Origin: Balneolales bacterium
GTDB lineage: Bacteria > Bacteroidota > Rhodothermia > Balneolales > Cyclonatronaceae
Length of the DNA: 43,370 nt
Assembly: GCA_022565805.1 (NCBI GenBank)
Contig: JAIULZ010000017.1
Span: 1-43,370 of the forward strand
Direction: 5' to 3'
In this document: positions 1 through 7,181 of the stretch, piece after piece
Layout of the letters: each line of letters starts with the position of its first letter
Position numbering within the stretch: the first letter of the stretch is position 1
Position numbers and translations under genes: made by a program
Notes under the pieces: model-generated
The model's input: the letters and a program-made list of their open reading frames with translations, nothing else
The model's database searches: none
What the model was told of the DNA's origin: nothing

Positions 1-53
1 AAAATCTTCTTGCGACGGCGACTGGAAGCCACTTTGTTCGTTGAACGTGGCAT
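1..53 (-). CDS. rplT: 50S ribosomal protein L20, N-terminal fragment (runs off the window start)
   Basis: Only the first 17 codons are present. The minus-strand ATG at 53-51 opens a peptide beginning MPRSTNKVASRRRRKKIL, the very basic N-terminal tail typical of L20, which binds 23S rRNA early in 50S assembly and often autoregulates its own operon. It follows rpmI by 37 nt in the same direction, which is the conserved infC-rpmI-rplT order. The rest of the gene lies outside the window. Confidence 0.93.
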   Translation of the reverse strand, partial: MPRSTNKVASSRRRKKI

Positions 54-90
54 TTCTAAGCTATTAGGTTAATAAAATGAGTGAATAATA

Positions 91-288
91 CTAAATGTAG
101 GGCAGAAGACGCTTGATATTGCTTGTGTCGCCTGCGCTCACCAGTGTAGATTGGCGTAAACCGCGCTTTCTTTTAGGTGATTTTTTAGTAAGGATGTGGC
201 TTTTGAATGCTTTTTTGCGTTTTATTTTACCGGTTCCGGTTAGTCTGAAACGCTTTTTAGCACCACTGTTTGTTTTTAATTTAGGCAT
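91..288 (-). CDS. rpmI: 50S ribosomal protein L35
   Basis: A 65-residue, strongly basic protein starting [20 protein letters not shown], with the K/R-rich [17 protein letters not shown] core of bacterial L35 and a full family length. It is a structural protein of the large ribosomal subunit. It sits between infC and rplT, as in most bacteria. The 125-nt spacer from infC contains a strong hairpin (343-394) and a second small inverted repeat (TGTATC/GATACA on the minus strand) just before the start, so its expression may be set separately from infC. The ATG at 288 is the only sensible start. Confidence 0.97.
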   Translation of the reverse strand: MPKLKTNSGAKKRFRLTGTGKIKRKKAFKSHILTKKSPKRKRGLRQSTLVSAGDTSNIKRLLPYI

Positions 289-342
289 TTTAGAATTGTA
301 TCTGTTTTCGTTTTTGATACAGAATTGCTAATATAACAAATG

Positions 343-394
343 AAAACGCGCATTTCAACGGAAATTTATTCTAATTCCGCAGAATGCGCGTTTT
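343..394 (-). terminator. Strong hairpin between infC and rpmI: terminator or attenuator
   Basis: A perfect 12-bp inverted repeat (AAAACGCGCATT at 343-354, AATGCGCGTTTT at 383-394) encloses a second inner pairing (CGGAA/TTCCG). On the minus strand the right arm runs into TTTTCATTTGTT, a passable U-tract; on the plus strand it runs into nine T residues. It lies inside the translation operon, so it may partly terminate infC transcripts, act as an attenuator, or be part of an L20-type autoregulatory leader. Which of these applies cannot be decided from sequence alone. Confidence 0.55.
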
Positions 395-413
395 TTTTTA
401 TAATAAAGACAAT

Positions 414-947
414 TTATTTGGCTGGAGCCAAAATGAGAGACATACGCTTGCCTTCTAAGGTAGCTTTGCCTTCAATTTTGCCAATATCTTGTAGATCTTC
501 GGCAAATCGATCGAGCAGTTCCTTACCTTTTTCGCTGTAAATGATATCCCGGCCTCTGAACTGAACCGTAGCTTTTACCTTATTTCCTTCCGTAAGGAAT
601 TCGCGGGCGTGCTTGATTTTAAAGTTGTAGTCATGGTCGTCGGTATGAGGCCTGAAGCGAAGTTCTTTTAGCGTTACTGTATGTTGCTTCTTTTTGGCTT
701 CTTTCTCTTTCTTCCTCTTTTCATAGAGGAATTTCTTGTAGTCGAGAATTCTGCAAACCGGAGGATCAGCATCCGGAGCTACTTCCACAAGATCAAGACC
801 AAGACGCTGCGCAATGGCTATAGCGTTGCTTGAGCTCACGATTTCGTGTTCCCCGTCTGGTTTTATAACCCTAACCTTGGGCGCGTTTATATCCTCGTTT
901 ATGCGCTCAGTATTATAATTCTTGTATTGTTTATATCGCTTTCCGAT
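414..947 (-). CDS. infC: Translation initiation factor IF-3, predicted ATC start
   Basis: IF-3 binds the 30S subunit and checks start-codon fidelity. The C-terminal domain is clear (PPVCRILDYKKFLYEKRKK, then RFRPHTDDHDYNFK and EGKRM near the end). An in-frame GTG at 839 would give only 141 residues and cut off the N-terminal domain. Reading the frame upstream restores the conserved RINED..APKVRVI segment and leads to ATC at 947-945, 8 nt after a clear AGGAG, giving 177 residues, the usual family length. No in-frame ATG exists in that stretch. A rare AUU/AUC/AUA start is the known basis of IF-3 autoregulation, so the unusual start is expected rather than an error. It lies 34 nt after thrS in the same direction. 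Confidence 0.93.
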   Translation of the reverse strand: MGKRYKQYKNYNTERINEDINAPKVRVIKPDGEHEIVSSSNAIAIAQRLGLDLVEVAPDADPPVCRILDYKKFLYEKRKKEKEAKKKQHTVTLKELRFRPHTDDHDYNFKIKHAREFLTEGNKVKATVQFRGRDIIYSEKGKELLDRFAEDLQDIGKIEGKATLEGKRMSLILAPAK

Positions 948-960
948 GGTTGTTTCTCCT
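945..960 (-). promoter_or_regulatory. infC ribosome binding site and rare ATC start
   Basis: On the minus strand AGGAG (960-956) is followed by 8 nt and ATC (947-945). This is one of the better Shine-Dalgarno sequences in the window and fixes the infC start. The non-canonical codon allows IF-3 to repress its own translation, as is known for other bacteria. Confidence 0.8.
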
Positions 961-981
961 AATCGTTGATTTTTCTCGTTC

Positions 982-2931
982 TTAAACCGGTAATTTCTTT
1001 AACCGGATTTCGTCTGTTAATTTATTAAGGTATTCGTCAAAAGCAAACGTTCCAATATCGCCAATTTTATGTTTTCTCACAGATACTGTTTTATTTTGTA
1101 TTTCCCGATCACCTAATATAAGCATATAAGGCGTTTTAGCCTTTTCTGCTTCACGTATTTTTAAACCTATTTGCTCACTTCTGGTATCTGTATGTACCCG
1201 TATTCCTTTTTCTTTCATTTCGCGGGCGTAGGCTTCGGCTGCTTCGTTGTATTGCTCAGAAATTGGCAGTATAGCTACCTGTAGCGGAGATAGCCATAAT
1301 GGGAAATTACCGGCGAAATGTTCAATAAGGATTGAGGTAAATCTTTCCATCGAACCAAAAGGAGCCCGGTGTATTATTACAGGCCTGTGCTTTTGATTGT
1401 CTGATCCCATATAGGTGAGATCGAAGCGTTCGGGCATTACATAGTCGAGCTGTACGGTGCCCAATTGCCATTTTCTGCCTATCGCATCCCGTATAATAAA
1501 ATCAATCTTTGGTCCGTAAAAGCTGGCTTCACCTTCGGCAATAGTATAATCGAGATTAAGTTCGTCTGCTACTTCCCGTATTTCCCGCTGTGCACGATCC
1601 CACAGACTCGTATCACCGCCAAATTTTTCTGAATTTTCGTCACGAAACGATAGCCGTATATCAACCGGCATATCAAAAACAGAGAAAACATATTGAGTGA
1701 GGTCAATACAGCTTTTAATTTCATCTTTGAGCTGATCTGTAGTACAATAAATGTGGGCATCATCCTGTGTAAAACCTCTAACTCTTGATAAACCGTTAAG
1801 TTCTCCGGATTGCTCATAGCGGTAAACGGTACCAAACTCAGACAATCGGATTGGCAACTCACGGTAGCTACGCATAGACCTGGAATAGATTCTATGATGA
1901 TGCGGGCAGTTCATGGGTTTAAGCATGTACTCTTCATCATCAACTTTTATAGGATCGTATTGAGAATCGGCATAATAAGGATAATGCCCCGATGTTTTGT
2001 AGAGATTAAGGTTAGCAATATGTGGCGTAATCACTTCCTGATAGCCACGGCTAATTTGTTCGTCGCGCAAAAATGCTTCAAGTGTTCTGCGAAGAACGGT
2101 ACCATTGGGCAGCCAAACAGGTAATCCGCTTCCAATCATTGAATCTATCATATAGAGCCCCAGCTCTTTGCCCAGCTTTTTATGATCTCTTTTTTTAGCC
2201 TCTTCGAGCATATTCAAATACTCATCAAGCATTTTTTGTTTGGGAAAGCTAATCCCATAAATACGCGTTAATTGCTTATTGTCTGAATTACCGCGCCAAT
2301 ACGCACCGGCCAGATTAAGTAGTTTTACGGCCTTAACTTTTTCGGTATTAGGTATATGTGGTCCGCGGCAAAGATCTGTAAAATTGCCTTGCGTATAAAA
2401 TGTAATTGTACCGTCGTCCAGATCGTTTAAAAGCTCAATTTTATACGGATCATTCTTTTCCTTATAGTAAGCAACTGCTTCCGCTTTGGCAATTTCACGG
2501 CGAGTAAACGTGCTTTTAGCACGAGCTAGCTCGATCATTTTTTTCTCAATAACAGGAAGCTCGGCAGCTGTTATCGCATGATCACCAAAATCGATGTCGT
2601 AATAAAAACCATTTTCAATAGCAGGGCCTATACCAAGTTTTACGCCGGGGTAAAGAGCTTCCACAGCTTCGGCAAGAAGGTGAGCAGTGCTGTGCCAGAA
2701 TGTCTGTTTTCCTTCTTCTGTTTCCCAGGTATTTATTTTGATGGAGCCGTTCTCGAATACAGGCCGCCCAAGATCAAGAATTTGCTCGTTGTAAGTAATG
2801 CTAAGTGCTTCTTTGGCAAGTCTCGGGGAGATGGAAGCGGCTATTTCGAACCCGCTTATTCCACTTGAGAAGGTACGCACTGTTTTATCAGGAAATGTTA
2901 CGGAGATCTGATCCTGCTTTTCTTGGCTCAT
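982..2931 (-). CDS. thrS: Threonyl-tRNA synthetase
   Basis: A class II aminoacyl-tRNA synthetase of about 649 residues, normal for bacterial ThrRS. Domain order: TGS domain (about 8-70), editing/SAD domain with HSTAHLLAEAV near residue 80 and its second metal-like motif around CRGPHIP, catalytic core with the zinc-ligand motif LKPMNCPHHHRIY and RVRGFTQDDAH, motif 3 around IIHRAPFGSMERF, and a C-terminal anticodon-binding domain. A TTG directly precedes the ATG at 2931; I use the ATG, so one residue of uncertainty remains. No strong Shine-Dalgarno is seen. It is the first gene of the thrS-infC-rpmI-rplT cluster. Confidence 0.97.
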   Translation of the reverse strand: MSQEKQDQISVTFPDKTVRTFSSGISGFEIAASISPRLAKEALSITYNEQILDLGRPVFENGSIKINTWETEEGKQTFWHSTAHLLAEAVEALYPGVKLGIGPAIENGFYYDIDFGDHAITAAELPVIEKKMIELARAKSTFTRREIAKAEAVAYYKEKNDPYKIELLNDLDDGTITFYTQGNFTDLCRGPHIPNTEKVKAVKLLNLAGAYWRGNSDNKQLTRIYGISFPKQKMLDEYLNMLEEAKKRDHKKLGKELGLYMIDSMIGSGLPVWLPNGTVLRRTLEAFLRDEQISRGYQEVITPHIANLNLYKTSGHYPYYADSQYDPIKVDDEEYMLKPMNCPHHHRIYSRSMRSYRELPIRLSEFGTVYRYEQSGELNGLSRVRGFTQDDAHIYCTTDQLKDEIKSCIDLTQYVFSVFDMPVDIRLSFRDENSEKFGGDTSLWDRAQREIREVADELNLDYTIAEGEASFYGPKIDFIIRDAIGRKWQLGTVQLDYVMPERFDLTYMGSDNQKHRPVIIHRAPFGSMERFTSILIEHFAGNFPLWLSPLQVAILPISEQYNEAAEAYAREMKEKGIRVHTDTRSEQIGLKIREAEKAKTPYMLILGDREIQNKTVSVRKHKIGDIGTFAFDEYLNKLTDEIRLKKLPV

Positions 2932-2934
2932 CAA

Positions 2935-3894
2935 TGGGAAAAAATGTTTTTTTAGTTAAGAAAGACTTTCAACGGTAAGTAATACGCTGACCGAAGTTTG
3001 TAAGTAATACAGCCTTAAAATATAAGGTATTAATTTACGTGTAAAAAGCTTATGCAATCACTTTATTTGCTTTTTATCACCATAATAAACCCCGAAAAGG
3101 TGTTTTTTTATCTGTATTAGCAGAAAAAGAGCTCTTCTATCTTATTCTCTCAACTGCAATAATAATGCCATATAAAGCTATTTACAGTGTGTGCGGATAA
3201 TTTAGTTGCCCAAAACGACAAAGAGTCATTAGTTTTAGAGTGGTGCTAAATTTCAAATTAGCCTGAGAAGGATTCCGATAAGTCGGGGAGAGGATAATTA
3301 CTAGTGAAGCAGCCTGCACTCCTTTTTGGCTGGGGTAGCTTTGTAAATTTGGGTATAGCTCTATCTTCTGACTTTAATCTTTAGAAGACGGGCAAAAGAG
3401 TGGTTTTGCAAAGCCTTTCTTTACCCAAAATGGATGATATTCAAGCATAATTTACAGTTGATAGCGAAGCGACTCCCAACGATCTTGGGTTATTAATTGG
3501 CCACAAGTAAGCTGCCAGTTTCTTTTATTGAAGCAGGCATTTTGTTTTATACCATCATATTTAGATTAATTAGATTATATAGTTTAAGCTATACAGCTAA
3601 AAAATTGTCTTAGAAGCAAAAACAGAAGTCGGGCATCTAAAGCTAGGCACATCCTATTTATAAAGAATTAACGCTGCCTTTTTTTTGATGCATGAATAAA
3701 AGCAATACTGTCGTATTTTATAAACTTTTTCAGGTAATTTGTGAACGGATTCAAATATTAAATGGCTTTGTGTTCGAATCGTAAAAAAAATAATAACTTA
3801 TCGATTTAGCATATAGTTGCAAAAGCAACTTTTGACTTTACTAACGCAGGCTTAGAAATTACTTTTAATTTAAACCATAATTAAAAAGGGTCAT
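2935..3894. other. 960-nt region without a convincing gene
   Basis: Every frame is broken by frequent stops and no known RNA family was recognised. It separates divergent thrS and the small membrane protein gene, so promoters for both should be here, but no clear consensus stands out. Visible structure: an imperfect hairpin ending in GGTGTTTTTTT (about 3091-3113, plus strand) and a compact AGTTGC-AAAA-GCAACT hairpin (3815-3830). The size is large compared with most spacers in the window, so decayed coding sequence or a small RNA are possible but unproven. Confidence 0.5.
3815..3833 (+). terminator. Short hairpin followed by TTTG
   Basis: AGTTGC (3815-3820) and GCAACT (3825-3830) pair perfectly around an AAAA loop and are followed by TTTG. 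It could end a short upstream plus-strand RNA, or be a protein-binding palindrome 65 nt before the next gene. The T-tract is short, so the terminator call is weak. Confidence 0.25.
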
Positions 3895-4173
3895 ATGGAT
3901 CATAAAGCGAAGTGGAAAAGATTTGCAATTATTGCGGTTAGTCTTATAGGTCTTGGAGTAACCATTGTAGCGGAAGCAACCATTATTAAATCTCAGTCAC
4001 CAGACGGCTTTGATTTAGGTCATATGGCGCTTTGGTTTTGGACAGGATTGGCTGGGATTGTTTCTATAAATGCCGGAATTTCTTTCATGGCCGAATCGGT
4101 AAAACAAAGGCTCTATTACGAAATGAAAGAGCACAAGGTGTTACAAGATGATAAAGAACCAATAGAAGATTAA
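3895..4173 (+). CDS. Small two-helix membrane protein, function unknown
   Basis: A 92-residue protein with a short basic N-terminus (MDHKAKWKR) followed by two predicted membrane helices, about residues 10-30 and 43-66, and a charged C-terminal tail ending DDKEPIED. An AAGGG 4 nt before the ATG supports the start. By the positive-inside rule both ends would face the cytoplasm. I do not recognise the family. It stands alone: the nearest neighbours are divergent thrS and, 526 nt downstream, the AtuA-family gene. A hairpin at 4265-4288 could end its transcript. Confidence 0.7.
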   Translation: MDHKAKWKRFAIIAVSLIGLGVTIVAEATIIKSQSPDGFDLGHMALWFWTGLAGIVSINAGISFMAESVKQRLYYEMKEHKVLQDDKEPIED

Positions 4174-4264
4174 TTTTTAGCATACATAAGGGTATTCTGC
4201 ACTTTTCAAGTTGCTTGGTTGCAGTTTCTTGTGATGTGTCTAATCTTTTTTGAGTCGCAAGAAG

Positions 4265-4291
4265 ACAGATAAGCGTAATTTTATCTGTTTA
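4265..4291 (+). terminator. Hairpin ACAGATAA-GCGTAATT-TTATCTGT, probable terminator
   Basis: A perfect 8-bp stem (4265-4272 with 4281-4288) around the loop GCGTAATT, followed by TTTA. It lies 92 nt after the small membrane protein gene. The loop and 3' flank match a second hairpin at 6082-6102 after the AtuA-family gene, with compensating stem differences, so the two look like copies of one element. Confidence 0.5.
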
Positions 4292-4432
4292 AAGAAACCA
4301 TTCGTAAATGAAGGTAGGGTTTATTAAATTTGAGCACTTTTTTAATCAGACTTCACACAATAGTTCAATTATCAAAATAAAAGATTTGTTTTGACTCCTA
4401 TTGTTTAAGTCTGCATGCACTAAAGGAAGGCC

Positions 4433-4480
4433 ATGAAGACCTTTATTTTGTTCGTATTATATACCGGATCAAAAAAGTAA
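4433..4480 (+). pseudogene. 15-codon open frame over the repeat; possible truncated gene start
   Basis: ATG at 4433 follows AGGAAGG and opens a frame MKTFILFVLYTGSKK before TAA. A related peptide, SILFVFDAGSKI, is encoded in the last bases of the window over the matching repeat. It may be the remains of a gene start whose intact relative begins near 43.3 kb, or a coincidental frame over a non-coding repeat. No family is recognised. Confidence 0.25.
4444..4475 (+). repeat. Short dispersed repeat, copy 1
   Basis: TATTTTGTTCGTATT, a 5-nt variable block, then CCGGATCAAAAA. The same arrangement with the same 5-nt spacing is found at 43337-43368. Twenty-seven of 32 positions match as a minimum, too long to be chance in a window this size. 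Confidence 0.6.
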
Positions 4481-4699
4481 TTGCAGCTCCGATAATCGGA
4501 ATGCATCAATTTTATTTTTGATACATTTTTTTTGATATATGGTGAAGCTGGTTTAAAAAGTGGATTTTCCAAAACTTGTACAAGTAAAAAAGCTTTACTT
4601 CTTAAGTAACCCTGTTTTTCAGGTATAAAAAGTGTCTTAAGTATATAGCTAAAATATATAGGGTAACGAGAAATCATTTCCGACATAAAAGGTTTTAAT

Positions 4700-6067
4700 T
4701 TGAAGAAATCGATAAGAATAGCATCAGGACAGGGATTTTGGGGTGACTTACCTACGGCGCCCATCCGGCAAGTTAAAGAAGGTAACATTGATTATTTGAT
4801 GATGGATTACCTGGCCGAGGTAACTATGTCAATCATGCAAAAACAGAAGCTTAGAAATCCTGATTTTGGATACGCACGTGATTTTGTTGGGGTTATAGAA
4901 GCAATTCTTCCAGAAATTGCAGCCGGTAAAGTTAGAGTTCTTTCGAATGCCGGTGGGGTAAACCCTGTAGCTTGCAAAGATGCCATCTTACAAACTGCCG
5001 CAAAACTGGGTATTAAAGGGTTAAAGGTTGCTGTAGTAGATAACGACAATATTCTTTCATCTATTGATGAGCTCATAGATTCGGGGCACGAGCTTAATAA
5101 TATGGAGTCTGGTGAGCCTATTTCGCACGTAAAAGACCGTTTGCTTAGTGCAAATATCTATTACGGAGCCGAACCAATGGTGGAAGCCCTTGCAGAAGGT
5201 GCGCACATTGTTGTAACCGGCCGCGTTACAGACACGGGCCTATGCCTAGCACCAATGGTTCATGAATTTGGGTGGGACTTTGATGATGCCGATAAGATGG
5301 CTTCCGGAACAGTAGCCGGTCATATACTGGAGTGTGGGGCACAGAGTTCGGGTGGTAATTTTACCGACTGGGAACTGGTACCGAATATGGAAGATATTGG
5401 TTTCCCGATCGTGGAAGCATATCAAGATGGAACTTTTGTAGTTACCAAGCATAAAAATACGGGGGGGCTTGTTTCTGAAGCTACCGTAAAAGAACAATTG
5501 TTGTACGAAATCGGAGACCCATCAGAGTATATTACTCCAGATTGTGTTGCCGATTTTACGAGCATCAGATTAAAAGATGACGGACCAGACAGAGTTCTTG
5601 TTAGCGGAATTAAGGGTAAGCCTAAAACACCATTTTACAAGGTATCGGCCAGTTATCTGGATGGTTACAAGATTTCTGGCACCTTAGTTTATGCCTGGCC
5701 CGACGCTCTTAAAAAGGCTGTTCGCGCTGGCGAAATCTTAGAAGTCAGAGCAAAAATGCTTGGCCTAAATTATAATGAATTCAGAGCAGAATATATTGGC
5801 TACAGCGGTTGCTCCGAAATACCCGCAAAAGAGCCTTTTAATAGAGACTCTCCAGATGAGGTACAGCTTAGGGTTGCGCTCACCGGTAAATCGAGAGACG
5901 ACCTTAACCGTTTCGGCATGGAACTTGCCCCTCTTATCTTAACCGGGCCGGGAGCAGTAACCGGGTTTGCCGGAGGCAGACCTAAGGCTGGCGAAATTGT
6001 AGCTTATTGGCCTGCTCTTATTCGCAAAGATGCCGTGTCTCCCAAGACAACCATTTATTCAACTTAA
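4700..6067 (+). CDS. AtuA-family protein (DUF1446)
   Basis: A 455-residue protein matching the AtuA family: N-terminal RIASGQGFWGDLP, then YLAEVTMSIM, a glycine-rich SNAGGVNPVAC segment near residue 85, VTGRVTDTGLCLAP near 170, and ECGAQSSGGNFTDW near 210. AtuA is named from acyclic terpene utilisation in Pseudomonas, but its reaction is unsettled and many relatives occur outside terpene pathways. There is no C-terminal DUF4387 fusion and no adjacent carboxylase or acyl-CoA dehydrogenase, so the pathway cannot be inferred. Translation appears to start at TTG 4700, 7 nt after AAAGG. A hairpin follows the stop. The amine-oxidase-like gene 58 nt downstream may or may not be co-transcribed. Confidence 0.85.
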   Translation: MKKSIRIASGQGFWGDLPTAPIRQVKEGNIDYLMMDYLAEVTMSIMQKQKLRNPDFGYARDFVGVIEAILPEIAAGKVRVLSNAGGVNPVACKDAILQTAAKLGIKGLKVAVVDNDNILSSIDELIDSGHELNNMESGEPISHVKDRLLSANIYYGAEPMVEALAEGAHIVVTGRVTDTGLCLAPMVHEFGWDFDDADKMASGTVAGHILECGAQSSGGNFTDWELVPNMEDIGFPIVEAYQDGTFVVTKHKNTGGLVSEATVKEQLLYEIGDPSEYITPDCVADFTSIRLKDDGPDRVLVSGIKGKPKTPFYKVSASYLDGYKISGTLVYAWPDALKKAVRAGEILEVRAKMLGLNYNEFRAEYIGYSGCSEIPAKEPFNRDSPDEVQLRVALTGKSRDDLNRFGMELAPLILTGPGAVTGFAGGRPKAGEIVAYWPALIRKDAVSPKTTIYST

Positions 6068-6081
6068 ACTTTAACAAATCG

Positions 6082-6105
6082 CAGAGAGCGTAATTTTCTC
6101 TGTTT
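6082..6105 (+). terminator. Hairpin CAGAGA-TCTCTG, second copy of the GCGTAATT element
   Basis: CAGAGA (6082-6087) pairs with TCTCTG (6097-6102), followed by TTTAAT. The loop region GCGTAATTT matches the hairpin at 4265-4288. It sits 15 nt after the AtuA-family stop codon, a normal terminator position. The stem is short and A/T-poor at the tail, so termination may be partial. Confidence 0.45.
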
Positions 6106-6125
6106 AATCTCAGCGTGATTTCTGT

Positions 6126-7166
6126 ATGTTAATTGGTATAATAGGAGCCGGACTGGCTGGCTTAACTGCTGCTCGTGAACTGGCTAAAGCCGGGCATGAA
6201 ACTATTGTTTTTGAAAAAAGCAGAGGATACGGAGGCCGATTGTCTACCCGGTATTCTCCCGATAATTCTAATGTGCGTTACGATCATGGAGCTCCGTTTA
6301 TATCTGGTAAAGATCCACGCTTCATGAAGCTGATATCGGAACTCGAAGCCAAAAATGTGGTTAAATTATGGTGTGATCGTTTTTCTTTTCATGATGGTGA
6401 TATACTGCATAATGAGCATCCTAACCGCCCGGTAACGCCCATTTATGCTGCTGAAAACGGAATGAATGCAATAGGAAAATATCTTAGCCGCTGGTCGGAT
6501 GTGCGTACCAACAGTAAAGTTATTGGCTTTACTTATGTGGGAGATAAGCGAACCACAAAAAGAGCTTGGATGCTTAACCTGGAAAGCAGTGAAGTGGTAG
6601 AAGTAGATGCACTTATAATCGCAACACCGTCTGTACAAACCTATGGTCTTATTGAAAACAGCACAGACGAAACCATGTTTAAAGCCGTAATCAAAGACTT
6701 GCATGGTATTTATTACAGACCGAAACACTCCTTAATGTTAAGTTACGATCAGGCTCCTGTTCCTGCATTTAACGGCATGATTGTGGGTAATAATCCCGTT
6801 ATTACATGGGTATCAAACGAAAGCTCAAAAAGGAATAATGACGGTAAAACAAGTTTAGTTGTGCATTCAAATGGAGATTTCAGTAAGAAACGAATCTTGA
6901 ATGATGTGTCTGATGAAGTTATTGCCTCAGAAATGCTGGTTGCATTACGTGCACTACTTGGTGATTGGGCCGGACGCTACGACGAAATGATGATTCATCG
7001 CTGGCGATATTCACAACCAGTCAACTTTTTTAAAGCTAATTTTGTTGAATTGGGGCAGGACAAAGCTCCTGTTGCGTTAATTGGAGATTTTCTGAACGGA
7101 CAAACCCTCGAAGACGCCTACATTTCCGGCTACGAACTTGCTCAGCACTGGGCTTCGAAGCTTTAG
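6126..7166 (+). CDS. Renalase-like FAD-dependent amine oxidase/oxidoreductase
   Basis: A 346-residue flavoprotein. The N-terminus has the Rossmann dinucleotide motif GIIGAGLAGLTAARELAKAG and, at about residue 30, FEKSRGYGGRLSTR, the FAD-binding signature of the renalase/NAD(P)-FAD amine oxidase group. YDHGAPFISG follows, as in that group. The C-terminus has a second FAD-contact region around ALIGDFLNGQTLEDAYISG. The substrate is unknown; bacterial renalases oxidise wrongly isomerised NAD(P)H, but other relatives act elsewhere. It is followed after 15 nt by an ABC exporter gene, so the two are probably co-transcribed. No signal peptide is seen, so it should be cytoplasmic. Confidence 0.85.
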   Translation: MLIGIIGAGLAGLTAARELAKAGHETIVFEKSRGYGGRLSTRYSPDNSNVRYDHGAPFISGKDPRFMKLISELEAKNVVKLWCDRFSFHDGDILHNEHPNRPVTPIYAAENGMNAIGKYLSRWSDVRTNSKVIGFTYVGDKRTTKRAWMLNLESSEVVEVDALIIATPSVQTYGLIENSTDETMFKAVIKDLHGIYYRPKHSLMLSYDQAPVPAFNGMIVGNNPVITWVSNESSKRNNDGKTSLVVHSNGDFSKKRILNDVSDEVIASEMLVALRALLGDWAGRYDEMMIHRWRYSQPVNFFKANFVELGQDKAPVALIGDFLNGQTLEDAYISGYELAQHWASKL

Positions 7167-7181
7167 CTCTACTAATTCATT

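Larger units (their letters stand above)
4174..4699. other. 526-nt spacer with a hairpin and a short repeat
   Basis: No full-length gene. It contains an 8-bp hairpin at 4265-4288 whose loop is shared with one at 6082-6102, and a 32-nt sequence (4444-4475) that recurs at the right end of the window. A 15-codon open frame (4433-4480) with a good AGGA site covers the repeat. The rest is AT-rich and shows nothing I can name. Confidence 0.6.

Noticed and set aside
414-839. infC starting at GTG 839
   Set aside because: This start would remove the conserved N-terminal domain. The ATC at 947 with a Shine-Dalgarno restores a full-length IF-3.
3263-3268. CTGAGA, reminiscent of the TPP riboswitch core
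   Set aside because: No second conserved TPP block or surrounding helices are found, and no thiamine gene follows.
3771-3780. TGTTCGAATC, resembling a tRNA T-loop
   Set aside because: No acceptor, D or anticodon arm can be folded with the sequence upstream.
4420-4788. A 122-codon minus-strand frame opposite the AtuA gene start
   Set aside because: It overlaps the well-supported AtuA-family start and has no domain; the repeat within it reads equally in other frames.
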